Shown here in pieces: positions 13,162 through 15,804 of a stretch of DNA of 15,804 nucleotides. Position 1 is the stretch's first letter. Each line of letters begins with the position of its first letter. Both the position numbers and the translations under genes were made by a program. The notes under the pieces were generated by a model. The model was not told the origin of the DNA. It saw only the letters and a list, made by a program, of their open reading frames with translations, and made no database searches. This stretch comes from JBCDBY01 sp039182715. GTDB lineage: Bacteria > Planctomycetota > PLA2. The stretch covers positions 1-15,804 of the forward strand of contig JBCDBY010000082.1 of NCBI GenBank assembly GCA_039182715.1, written 5' to 3'.

Positions 13162-14140
13162 CCGGCGCAGTCGTTCGGTTTCGTCCGAGGCGGTCCTGGG
13201 CGCGCTGCGCGAGAGCGCACGCGTGATCCGCTGGGGCTTCGTGCTGCTCGCGCTGCTCTACCTGGCGTCGGGGATCACCCGCGTCGGGCCGCAGGAGAAC
13301 GCCCTGGTGCTCCGCTTCGGCAAGCTGCAGCCGCAGGTGCATCCACCCGGACTGCTCTTCACCTGGCCCGCGCCGATTGACGAGGTCATCCGCGTGCCGG
13401 TGCGCGCCGCGCTGGAGCTGCGGCTCGACGCGTGGGGCGCACCGCCCGAAGGCACCGCGGAGATCGCCGCGACGATGCACCCGGTGCGCGACGGGTACAC
13501 GCTGACCGGGGACGCCAACGTGGTGCATCCGCGGCTGGCCGTGCGCTACCAGATCGTCGATCCGGTGGCGGCCGCCTTCTCCATCCGGCAGCGCGACGCG
13601 CTTCTGGAGGCCGTCCTGTACCGGTCGTTGGCCCGCGCGCTGGCGCAGACCGGCGTCGACGCCGCGTGGACGTCGGGGCGCGACGAGGTGCGTCGCGACA
13701 CGCAGCTTCTCGCCCAGGAGGAACTCGACCGTCTCGACGCGGGGATCCAGATCACCGCGGTCGAAGTCCGGGAGCTCCTGCCCGCGCGACTGGTGCTGCC
13801 CGCGTTCCGCGAGGTTGTCAGCGCCGAGGTCGAGGCGCGGACGCTCCGGCAGGAGGCGGAGGCCTATCGGGCCCAGACGCTTCCGGAGGCCGAGGCGAGC
13901 GCGTATCGCATCCGGCAGGAGGCGACCGCGGCCGCGGACAGCGCGAAAGCGCGGGCGGAGGGCGAATCGTCGGCGTTCACCGCGTTGCTGAAGGAGTACC
14001 GGAAGAGCCCGGCGTTGACGAAGGCGCGCCTGCGCGCCGAAACGCTCGAAGCGGTTCTCCCGGCGTTGCGCACGGTCACGATCCTGCCCGACTCGCCGGG
14101 CCACATCTGGTTGCCGACGACACCGGCCGAGTCGAAATGA
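13151..14140 (+). CDS. SPFH-domain protein, HflK-like, third of the operon
   Basis: The 329-residue protein has a Ser/Arg-rich cytoplasmic start (about 1-24), one membrane helix (about 27-43) and an SPFH domain. Key segments are RVGPQENALVLRFGKLQPQVHPPGLLFTWPAPIDEVIRVP, YTLTGDANVVHPRLAVRYQIVDPVAAAFSI and VEVRELLPARLVLPAFREVVSAEVEA. The TLTGDANVVHPRLAVRYQI strand and the AFREVVSAEVEA region resemble HflK (GDENIVDVRFAVQY-like and AFDDVNAARE-like). An Ala/Glu-rich helix and a short C-terminal strand follow. It has no Gly-rich N-terminal tract like E. coli HflK. ATG 13151 overlaps the preceding stop by 11 bases and its TGA overlaps the ATPase start by 4. Two HflK-like subunits plus one HflC-like subunit in one operon is not the usual pair. 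Confidence 0.9.
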   Translation: MTSSRRSRSVSSEAVLGALRESARVIRWGFVLLALLYLASGITRVGPQENALVLRFGKLQPQVHPPGLLFTWPAPIDEVIRVPVRAALELRLDAWGAPPEGTAEIAATMHPVRDGYTLTGDANVVHPRLAVRYQIVDPVAAAFSIRQRDALLEAVLYRSLARALAQTGVDAAWTSGRDEVRRDTQLLAQEELDRLDAGIQITAVEVRELLPARLVLPAFREVVSAEVEARTLRQEAEAYRAQTLPEAEASAYRIRQEATAAADSAKARAEGESSAFTALLKEYRKSPALTKARLRAETLEAVLPALRTVTILPDSPGHIWLPTTPAESK

Positions 14141-15804
14141 CGAAGGACGACGATCGATCGCTGCGGCGGCGGCTGGCCGTCGTTTGCGTCAGCCTGGCGT
14201 TGGGCGGCGCCTGGGGTTCGATCCGCATCCTGCGGCCGTCGCAGCCGGACGTGGCCACGCCTTTCATGGCGGCGGCCGCGTTCGTCATCGCATGGCCCAT
14301 CCTGCGCAGCACGCTTGCGTCCTGGTGGGTGCGCGGCGAGAAGGTGACCAACCCGCATCTGCACCGCTTCGTCGCGCTCGCCGTCGCCGCCTGCCTCGCC
14401 ACCGGCCGCTACGAAACCGCGTGGCTCGTGTCGTTGATCCTCGTCATCGGGCAACTGCTCGAGGATCGGAGCGTGGCGGGCACGCGCGAAGCGCTCGAAA
14501 GCCTGCTGCATCTCTCCCGCGCGCGGGCGCGGCGGTTGCGCGACGGCAAGGAGGAGGAGGTCGACGCCACCCAGCTCTCGGTTGGGGACGATATCCGCGT
14601 CCTGGCCGGCGAGACCATCCCCGCGGACGGCGTGGTCCGGACCGGAGCGAGCACCGTCGACCAGTCGCACATCACCGGCGAGTCGCTGCCCGAGGACGTG
14701 GAGCCGGGCGACTCCGTCTTCGCCGGCACGGTCAATCTGACCGGCACGCTCGAGCTTCAGGTGACCCGGACGGGCGACGAGACGATGATCGGCCGCGTCC
14801 GGCAGATCGTGGAGGAGGCGCAGGAGACGCGCGCCCCCGTCGTTCGCATCACGGAGGAGTACGCGGCGTACTACACGCCGATGGTCCTGCTGATCGCCGG
14901 GTTCGTGCTCTTCTTCACGCGCGACCTCGATCGCGCCATCGCGGTCACCATCGTGAGCATCCCGTGCGCCTTCCTGCTTGCCGGCCCGACGGCGATGGTG
15001 GCGGCGCTCGCGGCGGCGTCGCGTTCCGGCATTCTCGTGAAGAGCGTGCGCTTCTTCGAGGCCGCCACGTCGATCGACACGGTCGTCTTCGACAAGACGG
15101 GCACGCTGACGACCGGCAAGCTGGCGGTGCAGCAGGCGGACGACGACGTGCTCGCATGGGCGGCCGCGCCGGCGCAGCACTCGACGCATCCGGTGAGCCG
15201 GGCGGTTGTTGCGGAAGCGGAACGGCGCGGTGTCGCCGTCCCCGAAGCGCGCGAGGTCGAGGAGCAGCCGGGCCGAGGCGTGCGGGCGGTGGTGAAGGAC
15301 CAGGCGGTCCGCATCGGCCGCATCTCGTGGCTGCGCGAGCAGGGCATCGACGTCCCCGACGAGAACGGGGCGGACAACCTGAGCACGCTGCACGTCGCGC
15401 GGGACGACCGGTGGCTCGGCTCGATTCGGTTGGCGGATACGTTGCGAGAGGATGCGCGGCCTCTCGGCGGCGAACTCCACGACCTGGGCGTGGATCGACT
15501 CGTCATGCTGACCGGCGATCGCGAGAGCGTCGCCCGGACCATCGCGGCGGAAGTCGAGATCGAGGACGTGCGCGCGGAGTGCCTGCCCGAGCAGAAGCTC
15601 GAAGCGGTCGAGGCGCTCAAGGCGGAAGGCCGCGAGGTGCTGGTGCTGGGTGACGGCGTGAACGACGCCCCGGCGCTGGCCGCGGGGGGCGTCGGCCTGG
15701 CGCTGGGCGCGCGGGGCCGCGACGTCGCCCTCCGCCCCCCCCACCGCGCCCGCAAGAGCGGCGCCCTCCCACCCCATCCCCCGGTTCTGCGCCACACCCC
15801 GCGC
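14137..15804 (+). CDS. P1B-like metal-transporting P-type ATPase, truncated by window end
   Basis: The frame is open from ATG 14137 to the last base (556 residues visible); the C-terminus with the last one or two membrane helices is missing. All ATPase motifs up to residue 510 are seen: ITGESLP (TGES 180-183, actuator), FDKTGTLTTGK (phosphorylated Asp at 319), STHPVSRAV (His-Pro 351-352, a P1B mark in the nucleotide domain), MLTGDRESVA and LGDGVNDAPAL (505-513). The membrane site reads SIPCAFLLAGP, with Ile at 275 where most P1B pumps have Cys, Ser or Thr, before P276 and C277. The N-terminus lacks an HMA metal-binding domain and starts with helices near 12-32 and 42-63. Family: cytoplasmic-to-outside metal export, in the inner membrane. 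The ion is unknown. Coupled by 4 bases to the third SPFH gene. The final 40 residues diverge from the family. Confidence 0.9.
   Translation, partial: MTKDDDRSLRRRLAVVCVSLALGGAWGSIRILRPSQPDVATPFMAAAAFVIAWPILRSTLASWWVRGEKVTNPHLHRFVALAVAACLATGRYETAWLVSLILVIGQLLEDRSVAGTREALESLLHLSRARARRLRDGKEEEVDATQLSVGDDIRVLAGETIPADGVVRTGASTVDQSHITGESLPEDVEPGDSVFAGTVNLTGTLELQVTRTGDETMIGRVRQIVEEAQETRAPVVRITEEYAAYYTPMVLLIAGFVLFFTRDLDRAIAVTIVSIPCAFLLAGPTAMVAALAAASRSGILVKSVRFFEAATSIDTVVFDKTGTLTTGKLAVQQADDDVLAWAAAPAQHSTHPVSRAVVAEAERRGVAVPEAREVEEQPGRGVRAVVKDQAVRIGRISWLREQGIDVPDENGADNLSTLHVARDDRWLGSIRLADTLREDARPLGGELHDLGVDRLVMLTGDRESVARTIAAEVEIEDVRAECLPEQKLEAVEALKAEGREVLVLGDGVNDAPALAAGGVGLALGARGRDVALRPPHRARKSGALPPHPPVLRHTPR

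Noticed and set aside
13864..15795. A 643-codon open frame on the minus strand under the ATPase and the third SPFH gene
   Set aside because: It is Arg/Ala/His-rich with no domain, lies opposite genes with full motif sets, and is the usual by-product of G/C-rich third positions.

Overview
The window is G+C-rich bacterial chromosome (third positions almost all G or C) with tightly packed, mostly overlapping genes. There are no rRNA, tRNA, CRISPR or recognisable transposon genes. The lineage cannot be fixed from sequence alone. A mitochondrial-like citrate synthase, a DUF5658-type membrane protein, many HEAT-repeat proteins and long CTGAG-rich intergenic inverted repeats together suggest a Planctomycetota-like or other deep-branching Gram-negative bacterium; this is inference. 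A TolC-family protein shows that the cell has an outer membrane.

Layout. (1) 1-768: a gene-free, less G+C-rich stretch with a short degenerate 15-bp repeat, then a 72-residue small ORF (368-586), then a near-perfect intrinsic-terminator hairpin. (2) 769-5422: a three-gene operon with GTGA stop/start overlaps, encoding an exported HEAT-repeat protein, a TolC-family outer-membrane protein and a membrane-anchored HEAT-repeat protein. It ends in a large imperfect inverted repeat (5434-5623) that separates it from convergent genes. (3) 5629-7737, minus strand: gcvT and gcvH of the glycine cleavage system, then a separately transcribed three-helix membrane protein (DUF5658-like). (4) 7800-9061, plus strand: a TorD/DmsD-like redox-enzyme chaperone overlapping a calcineurin-like phosphoesterase, divergent from gcvT across a 62-bp region. 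(5) 9136-10302: citrate synthase of the eukaryotic-like type, with a well-formed promoter close to the start codon. (6) 10500-15804: a four-gene translationally coupled operon, with three SPFH (HflK/HflC-like) proteins, the first carrying a polytopic membrane domain, followed by a P1B-like metal-transporting P-type ATPase cut by the end of the window.

How the genes work together. gcvT and gcvH supply the T and H proteins of glycine cleavage (gcvP is not here), and citrate synthase feeds the TCA cycle. The most interesting unit is the SPFH x3 plus P-type ATPase operon, which looks like a membrane-scaffold or quality-control assembly dedicated to an ion pump. The HEAT-TolC-HEAT operon is the second candidate for an uncharacterised envelope system. 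The ATPase loses conserved residues over its last 40 or so codons, which may reflect poor sequence at a contig end.
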